From: Mycoplasmataceae bacterium | GTDB taxonomy: Bacteria; Bacillota_I; Bacilli_A; Mycoplasmatales; Mycoplasmoidaceae | Reading direction: 5' to 3' | Length of the DNA: 64,000 bases | Assembly: GCA_031282505.1 (NCBI GenBank) | Contig: JAITDP010000001.1 | Location: 1-64,000, forward strand | Shown: positions 53,995 through 64,000 of the stretch, one piece after another | How positions within the stretch are numbered: position 1 is the first letter of the stretch | Layout of the letters: each line of letters opens with the position of its first letter | The notes under the pieces: generated by a model | Databases searched by the model: none | What the model was told of the DNA's origin: nothing | What the model saw: only the letters and a program-made list of their open reading frames with translations | Position numbers and translations under genes: made by a program

Positions 53995-54085
53995 TGGCGG
54001 ATGCTGAGAGATTCGAACTCCCGCGCGGGTTTCCCCGCCTCTCGGTTTTCAAGACCGAACCCTTCAACCACTTGGGTAAGCATCC
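53995..54085 (-). tRNA. tRNA-Ser (TGA)
   Basis: Class II tRNA of 91 nt. Acceptor GGATGCT pairs with AGCATCC, anticodon loop CTTGAAA gives TGA, and a long variable arm (GAGGCGGGGAAACCCGCGC region) is present, with encoded CCA. It is first in the cluster. Confidence 0.95.
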
Positions 54086-54141
54086 ACTTTTTACAATATA
54101 AGTAATAAAAATAAGTAGTATTACTTATATAGGTATTATTA

Positions 54142-54147
54142 TATAAT
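54142..54147 (+). promoter_or_regulatory. -10 box TATAAT of the NtdP-like gene
   Basis: TATAAT ends 6 nt before the ATG at 54154, supporting that start over the out-of-frame ATG at 54150. Confidence 0.55.
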
Positions 54148-54153
54148 AAATGT

Positions 54154-54690
54154 ATGGCATCAACAAAAAAAATTGTTGTGCATGCATATAAATTTAACGG
54201 CTTGTTATACCGTAGCTGAGAATTTCCTGCAATCCTTGAAAATTCAAAAGATTATATATGTATTGATATGCACAATTCAAAAGTGATTTTCTGAAAAAAT
54301 ATTGAAAAAAAATATGTTTTCAGTAGGATAACAAAAAAATCTATATGATATTTTTTTGACAATGAATGATTTAATTTAATTGTTAGCTATAAATACAAAA
54401 AATTTTATATGTATATTAATGTTGCATCACCATTTATTTTTGAAGAAGGAGCAATTAAATATATTGATCTTGATATTGACTTTGTCACTAATGATGTTTT
54501 TTCAATTCCTTGAAAAGAACTTGATGTTGATGAATTTAATGAACACAAAGTGGAAATGAAATATCCACAAGAGTTAATAGATAAAATTGGTGTTGTTGTA
54601 GCAGATCTTAAGCAAAAGATTGAAAATAAAGTCTTTGATAAATATGCTAAAAACGCATATTTTAATTTTGTGGAAAAATGACAAAAATAA
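54154..54690 (+). CDS. DUF402 nucleoside tri-/diphosphate phosphatase-like protein
   Basis: A 178-residue protein of the DUF402 type (NtdP/SA1684 group), which hydrolyses nucleoside di- and triphosphates. Family landmarks are a beta-barrel with WYFFDNEWFNLIVSYKY, FYMYINVASPFIFEEG, and the acidic metal-binding stretch YIDLDIDFVTND, followed by LDVDEFNEH and YPQELIDKI. Tryptophans are often TGA-coded. A second gene starts 13 nt before its stop in another frame, so both are co-translated. Enzyme activity is inferred from the family. Confidence 0.75.
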
Positions 54691-55400
54691 AATCAAATTC
54701 ACATTGAGACGACGTTATTGAACACGCACATACATTAGCATATGCTAATATAGATGATGCAATTAAATATCTTAAAAGTGAAATGGAAGGAGATTATATT
54801 CCATTAGAAAAATTAGATGCATTGAATAATTTTTTAGATTATCTTATTAAAAACAAGGAAGAAAAAGATAATTTAGAAAAATATGATAAAATAAATAAAA
54901 CTGATTTATTAAAATTATGTTTTTCTCATAATGACAAAATTAGGCTTGAACCGCTTTTGGTATTTTTTGATAGATTCTCTGATGAAATTGAAAAATCTGA
55001 TGTTGCTTATATAGAACGTTTCACTATGTCCCCTTATGTTGAAAACAGAGAAAAAATGTTCTTTTACGATTTAATTGTCACACATGACCAACTTAGTTAT
55101 TTCAATATTAATTTTTTTAACAACAAAATTAAACGTAAATTTAACATAAGTAATTTTGACTCTGAATTTTATGATCAACTTAGAAAGTATGTAAAAAATC
55201 TATTACATAAAGAACCATCGCTAATTGAAAATGCAACATTAGTCATTGAAAGCATCGAAACATACTATTTTGGCTTTTCTCCAAAGATAGAAGTCAAAAC
55301 ATTAAGTGAAGCAATAATTGATTTTATCAAAGGTAATAAAACATCAAGTGATCAAGAAATAATATTGCGTGCATTTAATGATTCAGATTTTAATGACTAA
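54678..55400 (+). CDS. helical hypothetical protein, DUF3196/TPR-like
   Basis: A 240-residue acidic, mostly helical protein. It starts with MTKIKSNSHWDDVIEHAHTLAYANIDDAIKYLK, which looks like a TPR-type helix pair, then EGDYIPLEKLDALNNFLDYLI. The pattern resembles mycoplasma DUF3196 proteins, whose structure is a TPR-like superhelix, but I cannot confirm this. It overlaps the NtdP-like gene by 13 nt and its stop overlaps convergently with the alanine-dehydrogenase-like gene by 4 nt. No catalytic motif is visible. Confidence 0.55.
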
Positions 55401-56518
55401 ATCTCTTTGTATTTTAAATTCAAAGATTCACCAATTGTTTTAGAAACAATGTTTCCACCAAATGTTTGCATTGAATTTTTAATTGCATAATCACTCTTGA
55501 TTGTATCTAATGTATTGTCTTCAAAGTGTTTCAATAAATTAAGAATGAAATCACATGTAAAGTCACTTGCATCTTTAGGATAAAACTTTGAAGGAATATT
55601 GTTAAGTGCAAGACATACAGTATTTTTAACCATTGTATAAGGATAGCGTTTATCATTTGGATAATTAATTGCCTCACAACACAAACCATTCTCTGCACTC
55701 AAATCTACAAACACACCATTTTTTTTGACGCTAACAATCATATCATATGTAATTCTTGTGTGTGCTATGCCACCAGGAGTGGTTGTGGTATAAACTAATA
55801 CATCACATTTCTTGCATTCATCATTTAGCAAGTCAAAGCCATAAGACTTAATTGTCAATTTCCCCTTGTGAACAGTTAGCAATTCATTTATAACTTTATT
55901 ATTTTTTAAAACATCAACATAAAATTGATTAGATTCAAGTAATGTAATCTCGTGACCATTAACTAATAAATTTTTGATTAATTCAACACTTGCATATGAA
56001 TAATTAACTATTAAATATTTCAGAACAGGACGTTCTAACAACTCCAATGTCTTTGTTAATTTGTCTTTTTTATTGTGTTCTGATAAATATTTAATCAAAT
56101 CATTAGAAACAAAATTACTTTTAAGTGTTTCATTTTTTATTAATCATGGAAAAACATTATCCTCATGAAATAACTCTATTCCTAAACTTGCAATTTTTTC
56201 ATTTAATAAACGTTTTAAATAAACGGCATTATTAACAAGAAAACAATTACTTATTACCAATTGCTTAGGATCAGAAACCAATCTTAATTCAGACTTCGAT
56301 AGTGGAGAAAGTTTAACAATAATATCAGCTGTTTTAATATCTGATTTTTTAATAGGTTTAAAACCTGACACTAAATATGATTCATCATCATATCCAATAG
56401 ATTTTCCTATATTTGGTTGAAAAAAAATTTCAACATTTTTAGGAATAGAATCAAACGATCTAGGAACAAGACTAACACGATTTTCTTTCTTACTCTCTTT
56501 TAAAAAAACAACTTTCAT
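55397..56518 (-). CDS. alanine dehydrogenase/transhydrogenase-like protein, probably inactive
   Basis: A 373-residue protein. The N-terminus (FLKESKKENRVSLVPRSF, then IIVKLSPLSKSEL) and the later block (VFVDLSAENGLCCEA and LALNNIPSKFYP) follow alanine dehydrogenase, where they are KE..EyRVal.P, VK.P...E, D...D.GGC.E and V.N.PG. But the Rossmann GxGxxG is LIVNYSYASVELI (no glycines) and the catalytic His segment YLHLA is SNCFLVN. NAD binding and pyruvate amination are therefore doubtful. It may be a pseudoenzyme or a divergent family member. It overlaps a 64-residue membrane protein gene by 1 nt at its start. Confidence 0.6.
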
Positions 56519-56712
56519 TAATGAACAAGGAAATTAATTAAATAAAAAAAACAAATTCCAACGCCTACACAAAATGTTAATATAGATAGAACTAATGCAA
56601 TCTTTCTTCCATCATTATTTTTTGGTTTTGTATTAACATAATCAATTGTTTTTGGTAAATCATCAAAATTAACTGATTCAATTTTCCCAACTTTTTTGTT
56701 TTTATCAATCAT
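56518..56712 (-). CDS. small single-TM protein
   Basis: A 64-residue protein with a polar N-terminus of about 38 residues and one helix, IALVLSILTFCVGVGICFFYLI, near the end. Its stop overlaps the start of the alanine-dehydrogenase-like gene and it begins 2 nt after the rpmF stop, so all three form one transcript. Function unknown; the overlap supports it being real. Confidence 0.6.
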   Translation of the reverse strand: MIDKNKKVGKIESVNFDDLPKTIDYVNTKPKNNDGRKIALVLSILTFCVGVGICFFYLINFLVH

Positions 56713-56714
56713 TA

Positions 56715-56891
56715 TTATTTAACGTTAATAACTTTTCGATTTTTATAGTATCCACAGTAAGGACAAACACGATGAGGTTTTATTTGTTTTCCACATTTAG
56801 AACAAGATAAAGTGGTAGGGGCAACTAATGCGTGGTGACTACGTCGCATTCCCTTTCTGCTTTTACTTACACGTCTTTGTTGAACTATCAT
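56715..56891 (-). CDS. rpmF: 50S ribosomal protein L32
   Basis: A 58-residue bL32. The typical start (MIVQQRRVSKSRKGMRRSHH), ALVAPTTLSCSKCGK and CPYCGYYKNRKVI are present, with a complete four-Cys zinc site (CSKCG...CPYCG). It is too short for many ORF finders but unambiguous. A TATAAT on the minus strand ends about 9 nt before the ATG. It leads the transcript with the small TM protein. Confidence 0.93.
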   Translation of the reverse strand: MIVQQRRVSKSRKGMRRSHHALVAPTTLSCSKCGKQIKPHRVCPYCGYYKNRKVINVK

Positions 56892-56940
56892 ATATTAATT
56901 ATTATATGTATATAGGTGTTGTTATAATAAATATTAAATT

Positions 56941-58086
56941 ATGGCTATTAAATGTAATAAGACTTACGCAGAAATAGTCAAAATACTTATATATGTTGTA
57001 GCCACCTTAATACCAATTACTTGGATAACTACTCGTATATTGTTTGCTATTTCAGTTCATGATTACCAAGGAAATATTGACTTTATTACTTTTACAGTGG
57101 AATCAAACATAGTTGCATGTGTTTGAGCAATCTGTGTATTATTTAAGATTAATAAAAAAGCTATTACTTTGTTGGGAAACGCAGCCATCACAAACCTTTT
57201 AATCACAAATATTATTGGCTGAATAATTTTTAATGGAGTTAATGGATTATTTGATAATAAATATTACCTAGCAATTGACATTATGCACCACGTTGTGACG
57301 TTTTTATTAACATTTACTTTATTTTTGTTAATACGATCTGACAATGTATTCAATGAATATATAACACCTATTAACTTTAAAAGTGCATTATTAATTGAAA
57401 CAGTGATAATTTCTACTTTTTTTATTGGTGCAATATGTGTTAATTTCATTCCTCATAAGTGAACTTATGGAAGTAATACAGACTATTACACATTTTATGG
57501 ATTTTTAACTAATTACAATCCTAAAAATGGTGGAAGTTATTTAGTGCTTTTAACTATCCCTGCATTTTACTTGATAGCATATTTCTTTGATTATTTTTTC
57601 TATGCAATCAACCGTAACTTTATTTTAAAAAACTTTGCTGATAAAAAACAATTTTTTATATATTTTTGACACAATTATTTAATTACTACATTAGTTGTTT
57701 CAATATTGATGTTTCAACTTCTAGTTCAAACAGTAACAAACGAAGTTATATTTAATGTTTTGTCTTATATTTTGTTTGGATTATGTGCGTTAGGAATTGG
57801 TCAATGCTCTTACACCATCATTAAAACAAGAAAAAATAAAATTAGTAATTTTTATACAAAAGTTTCAGCAATTATCTTGTGTTTTCTTTGCATAATTTGT
57901 GTTGGAGCGATATTAGAAGTAATTGTAAGTTCTAATTTATTAAGTGCATTTTATGGTGATAAACAACTTAACAATCTTAGATATCACATCGGATTTAGTT
58001 GTGTTGGATACGCAATCTGTGCTACATTATGTTCTTTTTTCTCATCATTAACATTAAGAAATGAACAAATAAGTAAAAAATTATAG
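56941..58086 (+). CDS. Pr6Pr-like multipass membrane protein, enlarged
   Basis: A 381-residue protein with about ten helices. The first 250 residues resemble Pr6Pr-type proteins (ITFTVESNIVACVWAICVLF in helix 2, DIMHHVVTFLLTFTLFLL in helix 4), but the YPY-F-D end is replaced by a longer loop (HKWTYGSNTDYYTFYGFL). Three to four additional helices follow (FQLLVQTV, ICLFGLCALGIGQCS-like, KVSAIILCFLCIICVGAIL). TATAAT ends 12 nt before the ATG. It is followed by another membrane protein 3 nt downstream. Function unknown. Confidence 0.55.
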
Positions 58087-58089
58087 AAT

Positions 58090-59043
58090 ATGAAATTGCA
58101 AAGTATTAAAAAAAAATCTAAACTTGCATATTTAAAAAACGTTTGACCTACACTTCTTTTATTTGTTGGTTTTTTCATTTTTGAAATTGCATACATGGTA
58201 ATTATTTATAAATTCCATACACAAATGTATAAATTTTCTTTCCTTGGAAATAAAACGAGTTTATGAGTTGTTTATGGTACAGGTCTTATTATTTCATTAG
58301 GACTTTTAGGCTTTTATTTTTTTGTTCGTAAAAACCCAGAAGAAAAAAGTCTTTTCATAAAATTATTTTGTTTATTGCCATTATTAAATAGTTTCCCATT
58401 GGTTTATATTGATATATGAGATAGTTTAAAAAACAATAAATATGAACTATTCCAAATACCTCAAATTTTTTTCGTTCCTTCACTATGTAACATTAATATG
58501 TATTTAATTATTTACTTGTGCTTTGGCAAAAAGAAAAATGCTATCTATGGATCATTAGCATATTTTTTTATTTTTACAGGAATTGCGGGGGGGTTAATAA
58601 ATAGTATAGGTTTCCCATTTACTAACACACTTAACCCAGATGATTCACATCCTGCAATACTCTATAAATTATTTGCTAACGAATATACACACATATCACT
58701 ATGATGTATAGCAATAATTGCAATTAAAGAAAAATGAGCTAAATTTAATCTTGTTAATGTATTGTGATTTACTTTTTATTTGTTTTTAACTTTTTTATGA
58801 GGATTCTGAGAACTAAAAGTATTTGGCGATAGTGATGGTACTGTATTCGGCGGAAATCCAGGTATGTATATAGCGTATGGAATGCTTGGTCAAGATGATA
58901 AAATTTTTAGAATATACACCATATATTCTATTGGCATAGTTGCTTGCTTCTTTATTTCATTAACATACGAGCTTACTCTTATGCCTAAAAAAGAAAGATT
59001 TTATAGCAAAAAATTTAACATACTTGATACATATTGAAAATAA
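58090..59043 (+). CDS. multipass membrane protein with poly-G tract (ON here)
   Basis: A 317-residue protein with seven to eight helices, possibly of the YwaF/TMEM164 or mycoplasma DUF5378 type (FVPSLCNINMYLIIYLCFG; NPDDSHPAILYKLFANEYTHISL). A run of seven G (58587-58593) encodes Gly-Gly in helix 5 (FTGIAGGLINSIGFPF) and is in frame. A one-base change would cut the protein near its middle. Its start is 3 nt after the preceding stop. It converges with the next membrane protein, which has a similar size and topology. Substrate and role unknown. Confidence 0.6.
58587..58593 (+). repeat. poly-G tract (7 G) in membrane protein gene
   Basis: Seven G in frame. It resembles the tracts in the BspA-like and glycosyltransferase genes. 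Confidence 0.8.
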
Positions 59044-59835
59044 TTAAATTTTATTTTCCGACTCAACAACCTTATATCATTTAATTTTTTGTAATAAATA
59101 ATAAAAACACATAGCAAGTACAATAAAAACTGTTACAAGTAAAAAACTTACAATTGTAATTCAAGGGAATGGCAATTTAATAATCGTTGATACGTTTTCA
59201 TATTCACCACCATCTTGTCAATCAGCTGGTACTAAGCCAGTTGCATTACTGTTTACATCAAGCACGTGTACAACAATTAGTACATATGCAAAATAACAGC
59301 AAATAAATATTAATGCTGATAAAAAATCCTTTAGAATATTTCTTTTTGAATTTAATAAAACCCAACCACCAAATACAACCTGTAGAAAGTGCATCATAAA
59401 ATACATTCTATTGTCACTATCGCCAACAAATATTCATTTGAAATCTCATTTAGCGTTAACACTATCGAAATTTTCAAAACATATTCCACCAATTAATGTT
59501 ATCATACCCCCAAAAATAGAAAAATAACTAATAATTGATGCAAGTTTTCTTGTTGGATCAATTATTAAAACAACAGGTAATACAAAAGCACAAAAAGGAC
59601 ATAAATCTAAAAGAAAAGCTCTTGATTTTGCAATATCACTTGTATTAAACGAAAAATCAACAAAGTTTCAATAAAATCTTCCGCACATTACATAGATAAA
59701 TAATAAAATGCCTACTGGCAACCAAAACATATATGATTTAGTTATTTTTTTCATTAATGGATGTAAAGCCAATATTAACAAACATATAAAAAAAGTAATA
59801 CATGTAAGGTATACACCTGTATAGTTAACTACCAT
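59044..59835 (-). CDS. seven-TM membrane protein, YwaF-like
   Basis: A 263-residue protein with about seven helices (for example YLTCITFFICLLILALHPL, LLDLCPFCAFVLPVVLI and ILKDFLSALIFICCYFAYVLIVV). LLDLCPF resembles the QLC-type helix of YwaF/TMEM164 proteins. There are charged loops with WKFKWIF-like aromatic residues and a basic C-terminus. Its 5' end is 4 nt from the thyA stop, so it is read behind thyA. Function unknown. Confidence 0.55.
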
Positions 59836-59839
59836 CAAA

Positions 59840-60721
59840 CTAAACCGCTACCTCTCCTTTTATAGCTTCTTGTGGCTCATAACCAATAAGCTCAAAGTCT
59901 TCTACTTTAAAGTCTTCAATTTTTTCAGGAATACGTTTAATTTTAAGAACAGGTAAAACTCCTGGGGTTCTAGATAACTGAGTTTTAACTTGTTGTAAAT
60001 GATTTGTATAAATGTGTAGGTCACCAAATGTGTGAATAAACTCTTTTGGTTTAAGTCCTGTCATTGCAGCAATCATATATGTTAAAGCAGCATAACTTGC
60101 AATATTAAATGGAACACCTAAAAAAGAATCCGCACTACGTTGATACAATTGACAACTCAAAGTTTTTTCTTCTGTATCAACATAAAATTGGAATAAAGAA
60201 TGGCAAGGAGGCAAACCGCGTTTTGCCATTTCTTCAACTTCGATAGGATTTCATGCAGAAACAATGATACGACGACTATCAGGAGAAGATTTTATTGTAT
60301 CAATTGCTTTTTGCAACTGATCAACACCTAAAAAATTTCTTCATTGTTTTCCATACACAGGACCAAGATCGCCAAATTTTTGGGCAAAATCTTCATCTTC
60401 AATGATTTTTTTAATAAATTCATCTTGTGTTTCACCTTTAAAATGTTCTGAATTTTTATATGCTTTGTATGGCCACTCATTTCAAATATTACATTTATCT
60501 TTAACAAGATTACGTATATTTGTCTCACCACGAACAAATCAAAGCAGTTCTCTTAAAACAGTTTTAAAACCTACACGTTTAGTTGTCAATAAAGGAAAAT
60601 GCGATGATATGTCATATCTATTTTGATAACCAAAAGTTGAAATAGTATCAATTCCAGTACGATTTTTTCGTATCTTTCCAGTTGCTACAACATGATTTAA
60701 TAATTCGAGATATTCCTTCAT
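59840..60721 (-). CDS. thyA: thymidylate synthase
   Basis: Methylates dUMP to dTMP with methylenetetrahydrofolate. The 293-residue enzyme has [59 protein letters not shown], the nucleophile [10 protein letters not shown] and folate/dUMP-binding [20 protein letters not shown], then [12 protein letters not shown]. All catalytic residues are present. TATAAT ends 7 nt before the ATG on the minus strand, divergent from a lipoprotein gene. No adjacent dihydrofolate reductase is seen. Confidence 0.95.
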
Positions 60722-60746
60722 TTAATATATTATAAAAATATATTTA

Positions 60747-60752
60747 TATAAT
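60747..60752 (+). promoter_or_regulatory. -10 box TATAAT of lipoprotein gene (leaderless spacing)
   Basis: TATAAT ends 6 nt before the ATG at 60759. Confidence 0.55.
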
Positions 60753-60758
60753 ATTCCT

Positions 60759-62579
60759 ATGAAAAAAATCCAAAAAAATATCCTTATTTTATCGGGATTA
60801 TCTTTTGGAGTATTAATACCATTTTTTACAACTTCTTGTGCGAGTGCAACATATTATGTACGTCCATTCTTTGTTGGTGCTAACACCAATCCGTGAGCAA
60901 ATGTTTTATCAGCAAAAAGTAATAATAATTTTGATCTTTCATTCGATCCAGCGTCACCTGCTGATGATCAAAAAACAATAGATCAATATATCCCAAAAAA
61001 CTATATCATGAATTCGTCAAATTATGCCGCTTATTCTTATTGTCAACCCCAAAAGATTCTAGATGACACTGATGCAGTTGTGGATAGTGACTATAATTGG
61101 AATTTGCCATTATTACAATATACGAGTAAAAAAAACTCAAACAAAATTGCTAGTTATCGAAATATTAATTTAATTGCTGCAATGAACTCAACTGTGAATT
61201 CTGCTGAAATTATCAAATCTTATTACAATCTATTTCTTAGTTATTTATCTCAACCTGGCATTGCATTAAATCCAGATACAGCAAAAAGAGATGCATGGTT
61301 AAATGCTTTGTTTGGAGAAAATGGGTTTGACTTAACAAATGATGATGAAAAAAAATTATTTTATAATTTTATTTTTTCTAAAGCTAATGTTCTTCCTGAC
61401 AGTGGTAAATCAATAGACTTTGGTCCAAGTAATGTTGATTTTTCCTTTTTTCAATCTAATCTTTTTGGTCCTAGTCCATTGCTAGCAAATAATCTTGTAT
61501 ATTACACAGATGGTGAGTTTGATAATTTAGTTGAAACACCAAGAGTAAACTATTTATTTTCTAATGCTGAATTAGAAAAAATTTTAACTGATTCAGATGG
61601 ATATTACAGTAACGGACATAGCTTATATATTGGTGCTGGTACGGCTAATAAAATAGTTAGTTTTCAAAATTATTCATCTAGCACTGATAATGAATACCCT
61701 GTTGGTGGAATTTCAAGCTATCCAAATACCTCAAACGATTCATTAGATACAGGATATGTTTCTCCTTATACTTCTTATTTTACAAAAAGTGGTGATGATG
61801 TAAAAGGACAAATATCATCTATATATTTTTCTCAAGTGCCAGTGTTGATTCAACCAAATGGTATTGATTACACATTTTACAATTTCAAACAAGGAAACAC
61901 ATTCAACCCTAAAGAATGAGATACTCCACTAAAAGATGTACAATCTGCTATTAAAAAATCTAAATCTTGAAAAAAGTATAACACTTTTGCATCTGATACA
62001 CCAACACTTAATAATTCAGTGTTTTACGTTGGCAAAAAAAGTCGTACAAGCAGTTCTACTTTTGATAACATTAATGATACTTACACAAAAGATGGAATAC
62101 CATACAAAGTAGATCCAGAAACATACAACTTATTATCAAATGTAAATCATTTCTCTCCTGACTCTTGTATAGGATTTGCAAATTACTCATGTTATGTTGA
62201 TAATGATGATAATGGCGACACACACCTTTATCCATTTTGCACAGGTATAACTAGTGTTTACCCTACTTTAATTTTTCAAAAATTAAATGATAATGGTGAA
62301 TTTTCATTTGATGATAGTTTACTTTCATATACTCAAAATCAAAAAATTCCTGATATTGGTGGATATGGTTCTGATTACAAAAACTATTGTACATTAGATA
62401 CAAGTAAAATTGATAAAAAAATATCTAAAGTCTTAGGTTTTTATCAAAAATATGTTGGTGCCAACTCTTCACCAGGAACAGATTTAGATAGTTTATATGA
62501 CTTTTTATTTGTTCAATACTTTCTTGGAAATCTTGGTGAACAACAAAAAACTAAACCATCTGATTTCATCTATAATTAA
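60759..62579 (+). CDS. large surface lipoprotein
   Basis: A 606-residue lipoprotein. The signal peptide KKIQKNILILSGLSFGVLIPFFTTSC predicts acylation at Cys-27. The mature protein is rich in Asn, Ser, Tyr and Asp, with a repetitive SSYPNTSNDSLDTGYVSPYTSYF-type low-complexity region near residue 325. No known domain is seen. Two TGA-Trp codons. It is convergent with uvrA, 30 nt away. Probable role: surface antigen or solute binding; not determined. It carries no long poly-G tract, unlike the BspA-like lipoproteins. Confidence 0.8.
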
Positions 62580-62609
62580 TAAAACTAGTGTTTTGTTAAC
62601 ACACAGGAC

Positions 62610-64000
62610 CTATATTTTTAAAACTTTTTTTAAGAATTTTCCTGTATACGATATATCACTTTTTTTAGTGATTTGTTCTGGTGTACCTGTGGCAATTATT
62701 TTTCCACCATATTTTCCACCGTCAGGTCCCAAATCTATAACATAATCACAGCATTTAATTAAATCAAGATTGTGTTCTATAACCACAACTGTTGCGCCAT
62801 TATCAACAATACGATTGATTATAGAAATCAATTTTTTAATGTCATCAATATGTAAACCTGTTGTTGGTTCATCTAAAATTATTAGTGTATCTTTAGTTGT
62901 AGGTTTTTGTAAAAATTTAGCAAGCTTAATCCTTTGTGCTTCCCCACCGCTTAAATAAGTGCTATTTAAACCTAATTTAATATATCCAAGTCCAACATCA
63001 TTCATAATATCAAGCTTACGTTTGATATTTGGAATATTTTTAAAGAATTCAAGCGCATCACTTACATCCATTTCTAAAACATCATAAATACTTTTATTTT
63101 TATAAGTAACACTCAAAACCTCATTATTGTATTTTTTTCCATCACATTCATCACACTTAACATATACATTAGGTAAAAAATGCATTTCTATTTTAATTTC
63201 TCCATCACCTTGACATTTTTCACATCTTCCACCAGGAACATTAAAACTGAAGGTAGATTTAGTGTATCCTTTGCTTTTTGATTCAGGTAAAGATGCAAAC
63301 AAATCTCTAATATCATCAAACACACCTACATAAGTTGCTGGATTACTTTTTGGAGTACGTCCAATTGGATCTTGACTAATAATAATTAATTTATCTAAAT
63401 GACTTACTCCTACTATGCTTCTTAATTTTGGAGCATCAATAAACGGACTAGTCAAAAGTTTCCTTATATTGTTTGCCAACACATCATTGATTAATGTAGA
63501 CTTACCAGACCCACTAACTCCTGTAACGCAAATAAATTGACCTAATGGAATTGTTAAATCAACATTTTTAAGATTGTTTTGACTAATTCCTTTTAAAATA
63601 ATTTTTTTACCATTTCCAGTTCTTCTTTTTAAAGGTGTTTCGATTTTTTCTTTTCCAGATAAATATTTTCCAGTAATAGAATTAGGATCACATTTTATTT
63701 CATTTGGTGTGCCTGTAGCTATTATTTTTCCACCATATTTACCAGCTCCTGGTCCAACATCAATAACATAGTCAGACTCTTCGATTGTTTCTAAATCATG
63801 TTCAACAACTAATAAAGTGTTGCCTAGATCTCGCATTTCTTTTAATGTTTTAATCAATTGAACATTATCTTTTTGATGTAAACCAATGCTTGGTTCATCT
63901 AATACATACAATACACCAGTTAATTTACTACCAATTTGCGTAGCTAATCTAATCCTTTGTGCTTCTCCACCACTTAATGTTCCAGCTGTTCTACTTAGTG
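62610..64000 (-). CDS. uvrA: excinuclease ABC subunit A (C-terminal part; 5' end outside window)
   Basis: UvrA recognises DNA damage for nucleotide excision repair. The visible 463 residues start at the first signature motif ([19 protein letters not shown]) and Walker B ([15 protein letters not shown]). The second ATPase follows, with Walker [14 protein letters not shown], a zinc module [17 protein letters not shown] then [10 protein letters not shown], signature [16 protein letters not shown] and [12 protein letters not shown]. It ends in [10 protein letters not shown]. Zinc and nucleotide residues look intact. With uvrC in the window, the NER system is present apart from the unusual UvrC end. 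Confidence 0.95.
   Translation of the reverse strand, partial: LSRTAGTLSGGEAQRIRLATQIGSKLTGVLYVLDEPSIGLHQKDNVQLIKTLKEMRDLGNTLLVVEHDLETIEESDYVIDVGPGAGKYGGKIIATGTPNEIKCDPNSITGKYLSGKEKIETPLKRRTGNGKKIILKGISQNNLKNVDLTIPLGQFICVTGVSGSGKSTLINDVLANNIRKLLTSPFIDAPKLRSIVGVSHLDKLIIISQDPIGRTPKSNPATYVGVFDDIRDLFASLPESKSKGYTKSTFSFNVPGGRCEKCQGDGEIKIEMHFLPNVYVKCDECDGKKYNNEVLSVTYKNKSIYDVLEMDVSDALEFFKNIPNIKRKLDIMNDVGLGYIKLGLNSTYLSGGEAQRIKLAKFLQKPTTKDTLIILDEPTTGLHIDDIKKLISIINRIVDNGATVVVIEHNLDLIKCCDYVIDLGPDGGKYGGKIIATGTPEQITKKSDISYTGKFLKKVLKI

Noticed and set aside
62587-62602. Hairpin GTGTT/AACAC between the lipoprotein and uvrA as a terminator
   Set aside because: Five-pair stem with no T run on either strand; too weak to claim.

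Overview
The window comes from a wall-less bacterium of the class Mollicutes. Base composition is very AT-rich, and TGA is read as tryptophan throughout: almost every conserved protein is only complete when in-frame TGA codons are read through. Gene content (an mraZ-rsmH-ftsA-like-ftsZ cluster, orphan FtsX-like permease, Pr6Pr-type membrane proteins, lipoproteins ending in SC) fits the Mycoplasmoides/Malacoplasma/Ureaplasma side of the class. Leucine-rich BspA-like surface lipoproteins plus a rubrerythrin suggest a low-oxygen mucosal or protist-associated lifestyle. Species is not determined here.

Layout. 1-3281: gyrB (5' end outside the window), a PQ-loop-like membrane protein and a GNAT acetyltransferase. 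3282-6563 (minus): nusA, rpsB and a Sel1/TM/nuclease-like fusion. 6646-7014: an isolated rplN. 7034-12229: CNNM/CorC protein, tmk-recR, ileS. 12257-15800: a heterodimeric ABC exporter pair. 15846-21077: a conjugation-like locus (VirB4-type ATPase with fused membrane N-terminus, degenerate VirD4/TraG-like protein, two-TM protein). 21078-25661 (minus): the division cluster with two additional small genes. 25803-31399 (minus): three tandem BspA-like lipoprotein genes, all frameshifted at poly-G tracts in the signal peptide. 31431-33560: clpB, divergent across a degenerate CIRCE from a poly-G-bearing glycosyltransferase. 34715-42411: recU, a 1690-residue FtsX-like permease, rsmA, a sigma-like protein, a Pr6Pr-type protein. 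42404-44919 (minus): uvrC and a membrane protein. 44951-50041: lipoprotein, DUF3137-like protein and a VirB6/TrbL-like protein with a Pro/Ala-rich tail. 50078-53832: rubrerythrin, pepD, ABC-2 transporter. 53840-54085: tRNA-Asp, tRNA-fMet, tRNA-Ser. 54154-64000: NtdP-like protein, degenerate alanine-dehydrogenase-like protein, rpmF, four multipass membrane proteins or so, thyA, a lipoprotein and the C-terminal part of uvrA.

Three themes stand out. First, a contingency system: five G/C runs of 7-8 nt occur in this AT-rich sequence, every one inside the coding region of a surface or surface-modifying gene (three lipoproteins, one glycosyltransferase, one membrane protein), and two lipoprotein promoters also differ in a poly-A spacer (15 versus 7 A). 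Second, parts of a type IV secretion/conjugation apparatus are split over two loci about 27 kb apart with no integrase or relaxase visible, and the coupling-protein-like member has lost its P-loop lysine. Third, many genes have a TATAAT exactly 6-9 nt before the start codon, which predicts leaderless mRNAs as a common mode of expression; mraZ is an exception and has a leader that carries MraZ boxes.

Start codons were chosen from family alignments recalled from memory, promoter spacing and overlap with upstream genes; no database search could be run.
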